From contig MNDE01000142.1 in assembly GCA_001914785.1 (NCBI GenBank), positions 1 through 59,407 on the forward strand: a stretch of 59,407 nucleotides of DNA. Direction: 5' to 3'. How positions within the stretch are numbered: position 1 is the stretch's first letter; every line of letters begins with the position of its first letter. Under the pieces are notes generated by a model. The model was not told where the DNA came from. It made no database searches and was given only the letters and a program-made list of their open reading frames with translations. Source of the DNA: Acidobacteria bacterium 13_2_20CM_57_17. Its GTDB lineage: Bacteria > Acidobacteriota > Terriglobia > Acidiferrales > UBA7541. A program made the translations under genes and the position numbers. Of the stretch, positions 25,848 through 34,016 are shown in pieces.

Positions 25848-26972
25848 ATGGCGACCCCTAACAAAAAGTTTCGCGTGCTCGTCGTGGATGATTCTTCATT
25901 CATGCGGAAGGTCCTTGAGGGGATCTTCAGCGGTGACGATCAACTGCAGGTTGTGGGCAATGCCAAGGACGGCCGCGAGGCCGTGGCGATGGCGGAATCC
26001 CTAAAGCCGGATGTCATCACCATGGACATCAATATGCCTCACGTCGACGGACTCCAGGCTACCGCCGAAATTATGACCACGAATCCAAAACCAATCGTGA
26101 TCGTGAGCTCTGAATCGCGTGAAGGAGCAGCCAGCACCCTGCGAGCCTTAGAACTCGGGGCAATTGAATTTGTGGCCAAGCCCTCCGGCGCCATCGATCT
26201 CGATATGCAGAGCGTGAAGGAAGAGCTCCTGCGTAAGGTGCGCATGGCGGCCAAAGTGCGCGTCGTGCGTACAGCTTCGCGACTGGCCCTTTCAATCCAG
26301 AATGCGACCGGCTCCAAGCCTTCGACTCCCGCACCGGCGAGCACTCGCCCAGCCCCGACTTCGGGACTGGACCAGCGCTTTCCCGTGGTGGTCCTCGCGG
26401 CCTCCACCGGCGGACCAGCTACGGTAATGCGCATTGCGCCTGGCTTCACGGCAGACTTCCCTGCCGCGGTAATTCTTGTGCAACACATGCCGGCGGCGTT
26501 CACAACGCAGTATGCCGCGCAGCTCGCTGACTTCACTGGTATCCGCGTGAAGGAAGCGGAAGCCAATGAGTCTCTTCAGCCGGGAACGCTGTACATATGT
26601 CCGGGCGGTCAGCATCTTCGCGTTACACAGACAGGTCGAATTCAGCTTGACGGCACTAGCGGCCGCATCGCCGGATACTTGCCAAATATCGACGTCACGA
26701 TGGAATCGGTTGCGGCCTTTGCTGGCCCCTTGGGCATTGCGGGCGTACTCACCGGAATGGGCAATGACGGAGCAAACGGCGCAAAGGCCATCAAGGCGGC
26801 CGGCGGCCTTGTGCTGGCCCAGGATGAAGCGACGTCGGTGATCTTTGGCATGCCTGCCGAGGCCATCAAAGTCGGTGCTGTCGACCAAGTCCTCGGCATC
26901 GATGATATTTATGCCGCCATTGAAAAACGTGTTCTGGGGATTTGCCGGACGGCTCCCGCAGGAGTTCGCTGA
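25848..26972 (+). CDS. cheB: CheB protein-glutamate methylesterase
   Basis: 374 residues. Receiver: LVVDDSSFMRKVLEGIF, DVITMDINMPHVDG, EFVAKPSG. Methylesterase: catalytic Ser in LAASTGGPATVMRIA, His in LVQHMPAAFTTQYAAQ, Asp in LTGMGNDGANGAK. The linker is Pro/Ala/Thr-rich. It lies seven bases after cheA and its stop overlaps the next CheW start (TGATG). Confidence 0.95.
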   Translation: MATPNKKFRVLVVDDSSFMRKVLEGIFSGDDQLQVVGNAKDGREAVAMAESLKPDVITMDINMPHVDGLQATAEIMTTNPKPIVIVSSESREGAASTLRALELGAIEFVAKPSGAIDLDMQSVKEELLRKVRMAAKVRVVRTASRLALSIQNATGSKPSTPAPASTRPAPTSGLDQRFPVVVLAASTGGPATVMRIAPGFTADFPAAVILVQHMPAAFTTQYAAQLADFTGIRVKEAEANESLQPGTLYICPGGQHLRVTQTGRIQLDGTSGRIAGYLPNIDVTMESVAAFAGPLGIAGVLTGMGNDGANGAKAIKAAGGLVLAQDEATSVIFGMPAEAIKVGAVDQVLGIDDIYAAIEKRVLGICRTAPAGVR

Positions 26973-27505
26973 TGCGTCTGGCGGCCCCAGCCAAACTGGG
27001 TTTAGCGAAGTCGGAGCAAATCATTCTCTTCCGTGTTAGCGGGCAACTGTTCGCCGTCTCTTCGGCGTCGGTGCAGGAAGTCCGCAGTGTTGATAGCTTG
27101 TCGGGCGCAGCCGAGGAAATCAACGCGCCAGGGCTTCGAAAAGTGCGTCATGTCCTGCGCCGTGGAGACAGGTCGCTTTTTATCGTCAATGGCGCTATGC
27201 ACTTTGGACTGCACGCGGCGGAGGGCACGCTGCTTTTTGTCCTGCGCAAGACGCGCACCGCACTTTTGATCGACGGTATCGAGAAGATGACGTCAATGAC
27301 GCGGCTGCAGGCCCTACCGCTCTCCTTCTGTCACGAAGAGCGGAGGTGGTACCGAGGGCTTACCGCTCTTGACCAAACCGTGGTGCCGGTAGTGCATCCG
27401 GAAGGGTTCTTGTCACCCGAAGAACTGGCCCAGCTTGATGCGGCTATTTTGGAAGCGGACCATTCCGCCGGTGAGGCAGTTGAGGGAACGGATTCCACGC
27501 AATGA
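26972..27505 (+). CDS. CheW-like protein (2 of 3)
   Basis: 177 residues from ATG 26972, which overlaps the cheB stop and has GGAG upstream. Divergent CheW fold: IILFRVSGQLFAVSSASVQE, RSLFIVNGAMHFG, LFVLRKTRTALLIDGIEKM. The NLRG motif of classical CheW is replaced, so receptor or CheA contacts may differ. Its stop overlaps the next CheW start by ATGA. Confidence 0.8.
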   Translation: MRLAAPAKLGLAKSEQIILFRVSGQLFAVSSASVQEVRSVDSLSGAAEEINAPGLRKVRHVLRRGDRSLFIVNGAMHFGLHAAEGTLLFVLRKTRTALLIDGIEKMTSMTRLQALPLSFCHEERRWYRGLTALDQTVVPVVHPEGFLSPEELAQLDAAILEADHSAGEAVEGTDSTQ

Positions 27506-27981
27506 CAGTGTCGACCGAACTCGAACTGCAATCGTTCGTCCTGCTAAGGCTGGGCGAGCGGAGATTCGCCGTTTCGGCTACTCAAATTGCCGAACTTGTC
27601 GCTCCGAGCCGGGTTTTTCGCTTTGCCCACCGAACACCGAAGCTGGAAGGCGTAATCCTGCGCCGTGGCCGGATAGTTCCGGTATGCGATGTTTCAGAGA
27701 TTCTGCTCGGCAAACGCTGGACGTCCCGCCGCTTTTATCTGATCGCTGTGCGCAATTACGGACCCCAAAGGGAATGGGTGGCAGTGCCGGTAACGGGTGA
27801 ATGCGAGTTGATTAACGCCGAAATGATGTCGGCAGGAGAATCCGATGCCCCGCACGTCGCGGGGTGGCTATCGCATGACGGCGACGTGATCGAAGTGTTG
27901 AATCTCGACGTGCTCACGCCAGGTCCGGAACAAGCACTCGCGGAAAGGGCAACACCGCAAGGTGCGGAGGCACGGCCGTGA
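27502..27981 (+). CDS. CheW-like protein (3 of 3)
   Basis: 159 residues. Divergent CheW fold: FVLLRLGERRFAVSATQIAE, LEGVILRRGRIVPVCDVSE (the NLRG site reads ILRRG), EWVAVPVTGECEL. It ends in an overlap (GTGA) with the DUF4388 gene. Three different CheW proteins in one operon suggest distinct array positions or partners. Confidence 0.85.
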   Translation: MTVSTELELQSFVLLRLGERRFAVSATQIAELVAPSRVFRFAHRTPKLEGVILRRGRIVPVCDVSEILLGKRWTSRRFYLIAVRNYGPQREWVAVPVTGECELINAEMMSAGESDAPHVAGWLSHDGDVIEVLNLDVLTPGPEQALAERATPQGAEARP

Positions 27982-28751
27982 TCCCCACTGGGCGTCCAGT
28001 AAAGGTTCTTCTCATCGACAGCAACGTCTATTTTGCAAAGCGGTTGGGCGATGCGTTGAAACGAGAAGGCTTTGAGGTCGTGTCGAGTACCCAAGGAGCA
28101 TTCGCGCTTACGACTCTTGAATACGACGCACCATCCGCCATTCTCTGCGCGACAAATATGCGGGAGATGGGAGCCTTGGAGATTGCAAAAATTATTCACG
28201 CGGACCCAAAGAACGCCAATCTGCCCATTGTCGCCCTCGGTGACGGAAGCCAGCGCGCCCTGATGGAAGCATTTCAGGCCGGTTGCGACGATTACATTGA
28301 CCGCAACCGTCAGCCGGCCGTCATTGCCGCTCACATAAAGCAGATACTTGTCAGCAAAGCAGAAGGATTTCAGCCGACACAGATGCTCGACAAGTCCGAT
28401 ACCAGCCTCACCGGCAATTTGACGCACCACGACCTGACCGGCGTTATGCAGATGTTGGGGCACGCGCACCAGACTGGCGCGCTCCACATCAACGCGGGTG
28501 AGATAGACGGCGTGCTCTTCTACGATGGCGGGGAGATCACGCATGCGGAATGTGACAATTTGTTCGGCGACGAAGCCGTGATTCACATTCTAAAAACCTG
28601 CGGGAATAGCAACAAAGGCGTCTACAAGTTTACGTACGGGACCGCGTCGACGCAGCGAACCGTGCTGCGCTCGGCCACCGATCTTATGCTGGATGCCATG
28701 CGCGAATTCGATGAAGGAACGCGTGACATGGCGGACAAGGAAGCGCAATGA
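27978..28751 (+). CDS. Pseudo-receiver fused to a DUF4388 (PATAN) domain
   Basis: 257 residues from GTG. The N-terminal 130 residues fold like a receiver (VLLIDSNVYFAKRLGDALK), but the phosphoacceptor site reads AILCATNMREMG with no Asp, so phosphorylation is unlikely. The second half is a DUF4388/PATAN domain: TSLTGNLTHHDLTGVMQMLG, HQTGALHINAGEIDGVLFYD and GGEITHAECDNLFGDEAVIH. PATAN domains are linked to signalling and gliding or polarity systems. It overlaps both neighbours by four bases. Confidence 0.88.
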   Translation: MIPTGRPVKVLLIDSNVYFAKRLGDALKREGFEVVSSTQGAFALTTLEYDAPSAILCATNMREMGALEIAKIIHADPKNANLPIVALGDGSQRALMEAFQAGCDDYIDRNRQPAVIAAHIKQILVSKAEGFQPTQMLDKSDTSLTGNLTHHDLTGVMQMLGHAHQTGALHINAGEIDGVLFYDGGEITHAECDNLFGDEAVIHILKTCGNSNKGVYKFTYGTASTQRTVLRSATDLMLDAMREFDEGTRDMADKEAQ

Positions 28752-29545
28752 GCGAAGCCATGACCATTCCGCCGCTGGGCGAAGCCTCTGCCAAGCGGAC
28801 ACCAACCGTCTACTTCATCGACGACAGCGCCACTATGCGCGAAGTCATCAAGATTGCTTTTAGGCGTGAGAGCATCAACGTGATTACCTGTGCCGACGCA
28901 GCCTCGGCGCTGGCCCAGTTCGAGCAAAACCGCCCCGACGTGGTGATCACAGACGTGATCATGCCCGATCAGGATGGTTATTCCGTCTGCACCCAGATTA
29001 AACAGAATCCGCAATTCAGCGAAGTCCCGGTTGTGCTGATGTCCGGCGTTGTTAATAAAAGCGTGGCTGACAAAGCGGTTTCGGTGAAAGCTGACGAACT
29101 GATTCGCAAACCCTTTCAACCTCAGGAATTGATTGGGCGAGTGAAGAGCCTCCTGGAACCAAAGGCCGCGAGTCCTGCGCCTGTGCCCGACCGTTCAATA
29201 CAATCGAACGCACTGAGCAACCTGTTTTCGCCGCCTCCTGCTCCCGCAGCGCCACGCCCGGTTGCTCCCCCGGCGCAAGTACCTTCTACACCCGAATCTG
29301 CCTGGCCTCGCGCGCTTGCCGAAGCGTTCGTCCCGCGTCAACCCTCGCAGCCCGGTCAGGAACCGCAACCGTCGTCCAACACACCGGCGCGGCCTGCTCC
29401 GACAGCGGCAGACATCCATAAACTTCGCGTGGAAATCGCCCATTTGGACCTGCTTGTCAAGAAGCTCCAAACGGAACTTCAGATCGAGCGGCAATACAAC
29501 CAGGCTCTCGAAACGCAGATTCGCACACTCACAGAAGTAAGTTAG
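28748..29545 (+). CDS. Response regulator with proline-rich linker and C-terminal coiled coil
   Basis: 265 residues. Receiver (about 20-140): VYFIDDSATMREVIKIAF, VVITDVIMPDQDG, VVLMSGVVN, LIRKPFQPQEL; all key residues are present. Residues about 145-220 are Pro/Ala-rich. Residues about 225-263 form a coiled coil (IHKLRVEIAHLDLLVKKLQT...). It is the last gene of the operon. The coiled coil suggests dimerisation or docking as output. Confidence 0.88.
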   Translation: MSEAMTIPPLGEASAKRTPTVYFIDDSATMREVIKIAFRRESINVITCADAASALAQFEQNRPDVVITDVIMPDQDGYSVCTQIKQNPQFSEVPVVLMSGVVNKSVADKAVSVKADELIRKPFQPQELIGRVKSLLEPKAASPAPVPDRSIQSNALSNLFSPPPAPAAPRPVAPPAQVPSTPESAWPRALAEAFVPRQPSQPGQEPQPSSNTPARPAPTAADIHKLRVEIAHLDLLVKKLQTELQIERQYNQALETQIRTLTEVS

Positions 29546-29588
29546 CCGCGCGAACGCCACACAGCCGGCTTGTCCCTCCATTTGCCCC

Positions 29589-29602
29589 GGCGGACAGTTG
29601 AC
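29589..29602 (+). repeat. Target-site duplication, left copy
   Basis: GGCGGACAGTTGAC directly before the left terminal repeat; an exact copy follows the right terminal repeat at 44023-44036. Fourteen bases is the size reported for casposon insertions. The empty site would lie between the chemosensory operon and the Tat-protein gene. Confidence 0.85.
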
Positions 29603-29639
29603 GGGATAGGGGATAGGCTAGAGCGAAACTGCCCTATTT
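29603..29639 (+). repeat. Casposon left terminal inverted repeat
   Basis: Matches the reverse complement of 43986-44022 at 31 of 37 positions: GGGATAGGGGATAGG (15 identical), five different bases, GCGAAACTGCCCT (13 identical), one mismatch, TTT. The outermost part is itself a double 7-mer (GGGATAG twice). Confidence 0.88.
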
Positions 29640-29674
29640 GCGGATCGCGGTTACGCCGCGATGCTTGTGATTGC

Positions 29675-30664
29675 TCAAGTGCGAATGGGAATTTCGGAAG
29701 CAACAAGTCTGCTCTCAGGCTTTGAGACCCCTGCGTTCTTAAGCGCTGTCACGAACGCCCTAGACATAGACCAAGGATATTGTGATGGGCCGATAATCAG
29801 ACTGTCGAAAATGCTTGAAAAGTCGAGGAAGCTGGGAATCCCTGAAACCGTCGCATCAAATGGAATCTTGTAGACAACCTGCGGAATCCCTCCAATAACC
29901 TCCGTCGAGGACTCAATCAATGGCGAAGCCCAGCGTTCGGGAGCGTAGACCAATCGCCATTCACGCTCTTCCCGGAAACCGTGGTGCTTCAGACAAGTAA
30001 CACCGGCTACGAGCATATTAAAAACATTCTGGACGAAACGCGGACGTTCGACGGATTTGAGGAATTCACTTTCATCTCGGATGTTCGACACAACTTGGTG
30101 AAATTGAACCCTAACTTGTTCTTCCGTCAAATATCCAACTGGGCTAACAACGAGATTAAACACACCAGCATTTAACAAGGAGGAGGAAACTTTGAAAACG
30201 ATGGCCGCGCGAGCAATGTTCCCCCCATAAGCGCGCCACATTGACAACCTACCGTCTCTGTTTTCCTCTTCGTCGTGTTCCGAGATTGAGGTGATGTAGG
30301 TATTCAAACTTATATCAGCCAACCAGTGATTAAAAAAATCGATGGCCTCCTGTGCGGAACCTGGAATACAGGCGTCAAGTGCTTCATCAAACGCTCTTCT
30401 GTTAGTAGGTTCAGAAAAAATCTTGTTAAGAATGTCAAATCCGTGCTGTACCTCCCGATAGTCAGACATGCATGTAACGTTTCGCATCCAAATGCGTTTT
30501 TTCTGAATCATGCTTAGCGCTGCATCGGCCGAGGTGTAGTGAACAAATTTCGCGTGCGTCTGGTCCGGTTGTTTCGCAAAAAAATCTTGTGTGTGTTTCA
30601 CTGCGTAAGGTGTGAAGATTTTTGCAAGTCGTGTTTCTAAATCAATTTCTTTCTGAGTCACCAC
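29675..30664 (-). CDS. DUF2971 domain protein (casposon cargo)
   Basis: About 329 residues from GTG 30664, chosen because GAGGA precedes it by six bases; a TTG at 30679 is possible. DUF2971 hallmarks: KFVHYTSADAALSMIQKKRIWMRNVTCMSDYREVQHG near the N-terminus, later MWRAYGG and EREWRLVYAPERW. DUF2971 proteins are frequent in mobile and defence-associated loci; biochemical function is unknown to me. It lies 24 bases after the AlbA_2 gene and is probably co-transcribed with it. Confidence 0.8.
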   Translation of the reverse strand: MVTQKEIDLETRLAKIFTPYAVKHTQDFFAKQPDQTHAKFVHYTSADAALSMIQKKRIWMRNVTCMSDYREVQHGFDILNKIFSEPTNRRAFDEALDACIPGSAQEAIDFFNHWLADISLNTYITSISEHDEEENRDGRLSMWRAYGGNIARAAIVFKVSSSLLNAGVFNLVVSPVGYLTEEQVRVQFHQVVSNIRDESEFLKSVERPRFVQNVFNMLVAGVTCLKHHGFREEREWRLVYAPERWASPLIESSTEVIGGIPQVVYKIPFDATVSGIPSFLDFSSIFDSLIIGPSQYPWSMSRAFVTALKNAGVSKPESRLVASEIPIRT

Positions 30665-30687
30665 AGTTAATCCTCGCAATCCCGATT

Positions 30688-32034
30688 CTACGCGCCCATT
30701 CGCTCGATCATCCGTTCTACGTTCTCTCGCAGGCGCTCCACCGGCGGCCAGGTTAGATCAGAGAGGATCTCCGTCAGCATATCGAGTCTCTGCGCGCGAA
30801 TCTGATCTACGGTAATAAGGCGCTCGGCCGAAACTAGATCCGTGCAGCACCGAAAGTCCTCGGGGTTGTCGCCGAAAACATCGGCAGCAACGAACCGCAT
30901 CGCTCGCCCTTGAACGTGGTGAAGCGAAATATTCATCAGGACACTCCCGAGATGTCCATTGGCCACGTAGAACCGCTCTGCACAGATCGTCAATCTTAGG
31001 AGCGTCTGGAAGAGGTTCGCAAAGTAAAGTTGTTCGCGGGCGTCTGCGTTGCCCGCCCAGGGTATGACAGCAAATTGTTTGGCGGCGAATAGCAAGCCGT
31101 ACTTGCTCACTTCCACATATTGCCCGGTAACGCGTGGGGGGTTGGCATGAGTCAAGCTGGCTGCCCCGTCCAAGACTCTTCGCATAGAATTGGGAGGAAC
31201 AAGGCTCGCATGGGTAAACTGCGTTTCATTCAGAAAATCCCAAGCTTGTTGCGACGTACAGAGTGGATTTCTCGGAAACGTCGGGGAGATGCTGATTAGC
31301 GCAAAGGGTCTATCGATGTGCTCGATTGGTACAACTTGACGTGAGCGGCGATCGGCGGACTTCAAGAGACGGTCTCGTCGTTCAAGCGGTTCCCGTCGTC
31401 TCTTTACTAGGTCAATGATGAGGTTGACATCTGCCAGATCGTATGGATTGGCGGCGCTTCCGGTTCTTACATAGACCCTCTTGGAATTTTCGATGGCGTG
31501 TGGAGATTCGCTGCTTTCGTCTACTTCGAGCACGAGGAAAACGTTGCCGGGAACATCACTCTGCACTAAATGCGTTCGCGGAAGAATCGGCGGGTGGACG
31601 TTGCGAAGGCAGATGTTCTCGACAGTGAGCGAATATTCTTCCCTCGGCTGCGCAGCGAATCCCTCAAATGGAGCCTGAGGTACTCCGTTAGCGGCGCGTA
31701 CGCCGACAACCAAAACACCCCCCTGTGAATTTGAGAACGAGGAGATGATTTTGGGGAGTTGTTCCCTCACGTTCGCGTCGAAAGTGCCTTTGTATTCGAC
31801 GCGCATACCTTCGTTGAACCTCGCGCATACCTCGCGGATGTGCTGGAGGGTAATGGGCTTCTCAAGAAATATCACTGTGTCTCTGCCTCTCTCATCTGAG
31901 CGGTGAAGAGGAAGAATATCATCCGGGCGGGGGCGATACGAACTGGCGGGTTTCGCTAAAGAGTAAAACGCTCGGAATTCCGCAAGAAGGTCACACACTC
32001 CGGCACTCTTATTGAGTGGCTGAGACACCAGCAA
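30688..32034 (-). CDS. AlbA_2 (Schlafen-type) putative nucleic-acid or ATP-binding protein
   Basis: Up to 448 residues; the TTG start at 32034 is uncertain. The AlbA_2 domain lies about 75-210: RVEYKGTFDANVREQLPK, IISSFSNSQGGVLVVGVRAA and later KRVYVRTGSAANPYDLADVN followed by LVKRRREPLERRDRLL. The C-terminal half (235-448) is unassigned. AlbA_2 proteins occur in transcription-regulator-like and phage-defence contexts. Role as casposon cargo is inferred. Confidence 0.75.
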   Translation of the reverse strand: MLVSQPLNKSAGVCDLLAEFRAFYSLAKPASSYRPRPDDILPLHRSDERGRDTVIFLEKPITLQHIREVCARFNEGMRVEYKGTFDANVREQLPKIISSFSNSQGGVLVVGVRAANGVPQAPFEGFAAQPREEYSLTVENICLRNVHPPILPRTHLVQSDVPGNVFLVLEVDESSESPHAIENSKRVYVRTGSAANPYDLADVNLIIDLVKRRREPLERRDRLLKSADRRSRQVVPIEHIDRPFALISISPTFPRNPLCTSQQAWDFLNETQFTHASLVPPNSMRRVLDGAASLTHANPPRVTGQYVEVSKYGLLFAAKQFAVIPWAGNADAREQLYFANLFQTLLRLTICAERFYVANGHLGSVLMNISLHHVQGRAMRFVAADVFGDNPEDFRCCTDLVSAERLITVDQIRAQRLDMLTEILSDLTWPPVERLRENVERMIERMGA

Positions 32035-32158
32035 GGCCCGCCAGCGTCAGCCAGTTTCATGGACAAGAACACCGAGAATTTATTTCGAAGTCGCATGGAG
32101 CACACTGGGAAGGCGTAAGATAGGTTAGCCAAAACAGGAAGTATTCCGAAGGAACCCA

Positions 32159-32968
32159 ATGCTGTCCGAAAGCGGCAGAGTTCAACAGATAGACAAAAAG
32201 TTTGAAGTTGATGTTCTTGACGGCAACTTTGCGAACCAATTGTTCGTTCGCCTTGTGGCCAAAGATAAGCGATTCACAAAAGTAGATTTCAAGTATTCGA
32301 TTTTTGATACTTCCTATTTACGAAACTGTAAGTTTGATTCATGCGATTTCACCGGATGTCGTTTCATTGCAACTAATCTACACGGATCGACATTTTCGGG
32401 ATGTAAGTTTGACTACTCCACCTTCGAGCGAACGCTGGTTGAAAGTGACATCCTCGATACAGAGTGCCCCGGGCATGAAAATCTCAAATGGTGGTTCGCC
32501 CGCACGCTGCGAATGAATTATCAGCAACTCGGAGACGCCACATCTGCCAATAAGGCGATTGGCGTTGAGCTTCAGGCTAGCAAACTGCATAAATGGAAGG
32601 CATGGCACTCCAATGAATCTTATTACAGAAAGAAGTATGCGGGAGCCAAGCGAGTTAGGGCATTCGTCGACTGGATCTCCTTCACAATTCTTGATTTTAT
32701 ATGGGGCAATGGCGAAAGCGCTCTAAAGCTGCTGCGGGCGATCGTGATTACTCTTGTCGCTATGTCTCTGATTGATGTTCTGGCATTCAGAGATCGTCAG
32801 CGCCTCGACAGCTACGTGCAGGCGTTTGGTGATGCGCCCCGTATTTTTTTAGGTACACTTTCTCCAAGCCACTACTCGGACACATATCTAACAGCCATCC
32901 TGTTCGCGAGGCTGATTGCGCTCGGCTTTTTATTGTCAATTATCATCAAGCGCCTCAATCGACGTTAA
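32159..32968 (+). CDS. Pentapeptide-repeat protein with C-terminal membrane segments
   Basis: 269 residues. Residues about 35-100 are pentapeptide repeats (KVDFKYSIFDTSYLRNCKFD, SCDFTGCRFIATNLHGSTFS), folding as a right-handed beta-helix. A helical part follows (LRMNYQQLGDATSANKA), then hydrophobic segments near 195-212 (LLRAIVITLVAMSLIDVLAF) and 245-262 (AILFARLIALGFLLSIIIK). Similar membrane-bound pentapeptide proteins occur in defence islands. It ends two bases before the nucleotidyltransferase start, so they are probably a pair. Confidence 0.75.
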   Translation: MLSESGRVQQIDKKFEVDVLDGNFANQLFVRLVAKDKRFTKVDFKYSIFDTSYLRNCKFDSCDFTGCRFIATNLHGSTFSGCKFDYSTFERTLVESDILDTECPGHENLKWWFARTLRMNYQQLGDATSANKAIGVELQASKLHKWKAWHSNESYYRKKYAGAKRVRAFVDWISFTILDFIWGNGESALKLLRAIVITLVAMSLIDVLAFRDRQRLDSYVQAFGDAPRIFLGTLSPSHYSDTYLTAILFARLIALGFLLSIIIKRLNRR

Positions 32969-32970
32969 GT

Positions 32971-33609
32971 ATGCATATCTATGCGTTCGGCTCAGTCTGT
33001 CGAGGAGACGTATCGGCAGATTCAGACGTGGATCTCCTCGCGATTGTCGAGGGGGACGACTCCCGATTCGATCCAAACGTATACTCGATCTATTCGTACA
33101 AGAGAATTCAAGAACTCTGGGAAGAGGGCAATCCTTTCGCTTGGCACCTCTGGCAGGAGTCACGGTTGCTTTTCTCTCCCGATAACAATGACTATCTGAA
33201 AGCATTGGGGAGTCCCAAGCCTTACAGGCACTGTGTCCGTGACTGTGAAAAGTTCCTTGCGTTGTTTTGCGAAGGATATAATTCAGCAGTTTCGGAAAAA
33301 ACCAGCAAAATATTTGATTTATCAACGATATATTTGAGCATACGCAACCTTGCCAGCTGCTTCTCCCTAGGGGTAGGCCATCGACCAAACTTCTCTAGGA
33401 ATTCTGCTCTTTGTTTGGGCACTCGCAGCCTCCGGCTTCCAGTGGACTCATATCGCGTTCTGGAAAGAGCCCGAATATTATGCACAAGAGGCCAGGGGGA
33501 GAATATAATGGAGAAAGAAATCAATACCACGGTTCAGCGCCTCCACGAGGTGAGGGAGTGGATGAACAACTTGATAGATGAGGCTAAGAAGTATGAACGA
33601 ATTCAATAA
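32971..33609 (+). CDS. MNT-type nucleotidyltransferase-domain protein
   Basis: 212 residues. The nucleotidyltransferase signature is at the very N-terminus: YAFGSVCRGDVSADSDVDLLAI (GS...RGD...SDVDL, both Asp ligands present). There is almost nothing before the motif, which is shorter than usual, so the start may lie upstream or the protein is truncated. The rest is helical and could be HEPN-like (DLSTIYLSIRNLASCFSLGVG), but I do not see a clear R-x4-6-H motif. MNT/HEPN pairs are toxin-antitoxin or defence modules; the pentapeptide partner is unusual. Confidence 0.7.
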   Translation: MHIYAFGSVCRGDVSADSDVDLLAIVEGDDSRFDPNVYSIYSYKRIQELWEEGNPFAWHLWQESRLLFSPDNNDYLKALGSPKPYRHCVRDCEKFLALFCEGYNSAVSEKTSKIFDLSTIYLSIRNLASCFSLGVGHRPNFSRNSALCLGTRSLRLPVDSYRVLERARILCTRGQGENIMEKEINTTVQRLHEVREWMNNLIDEAKKYERIQ

Positions 33610-33883
33610 TCGCGTCGCGGCTCAGCGGCAGGTACTTCAATTAGTGAACCGCAGGAATTGGGGAAAAGAAGAATTGTTTGGGCTTTCCAGCAAGGCAATC
33701 GATAGGTGGATTGTCGTTAACCGCATCGATCCTGAAGCTCAGTTGGTGAAGCTCATTAAGATTGCTTCCGCGAAGCTTTTCTTTCTCGCCAACAAGAGTC
33801 AAGAGCAAGTTTCTGAGGAATACAAGATAGTATCCAGTGAAATTGCTTCACTAACTAAAACCATTGAGCTGGAAACTAACTAA
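33593..33883 (+). CDS. Small protein of unknown function
   Basis: 96 residues from ATG 33593, overlapping the end of the nucleotidyltransferase gene by 17 bases. It is charged and helical (QRQVLQLVNRRNWGKEELFG; KIASAKLFFLANKSQEQVSE), with no membrane segment or motif I recognise. Overlap suggests it belongs to the same cassette. Confidence 0.5.
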   Translation: MNEFNNRVAAQRQVLQLVNRRNWGKEELFGLSSKAIDRWIVVNRIDPEAQLVKLIKIASAKLFFLANKSQEQVSEEYKIVSSEIASLTKTIELETN

Positions 33884-34016
33884 ACAATCGTTGCAAGAGA
33901 TTGGTAGCAATCGTCGAAGTACCTCGCAATCCCCTGAGCCCGCAAGCAAACCGCCCTGTGGATCCCGATCAAAAAAAGACTGTTACCACGACCACCTGCG
34001 GACGTAGGCAACCGTT

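Noticed and set aside
29644..29662. ATCGCGG-TTACG-CCGCGAT hairpin as a terminator for the DUF2971 gene
   Set aside because: The stem is real but no T-run follows on the minus strand; function cannot be supported.
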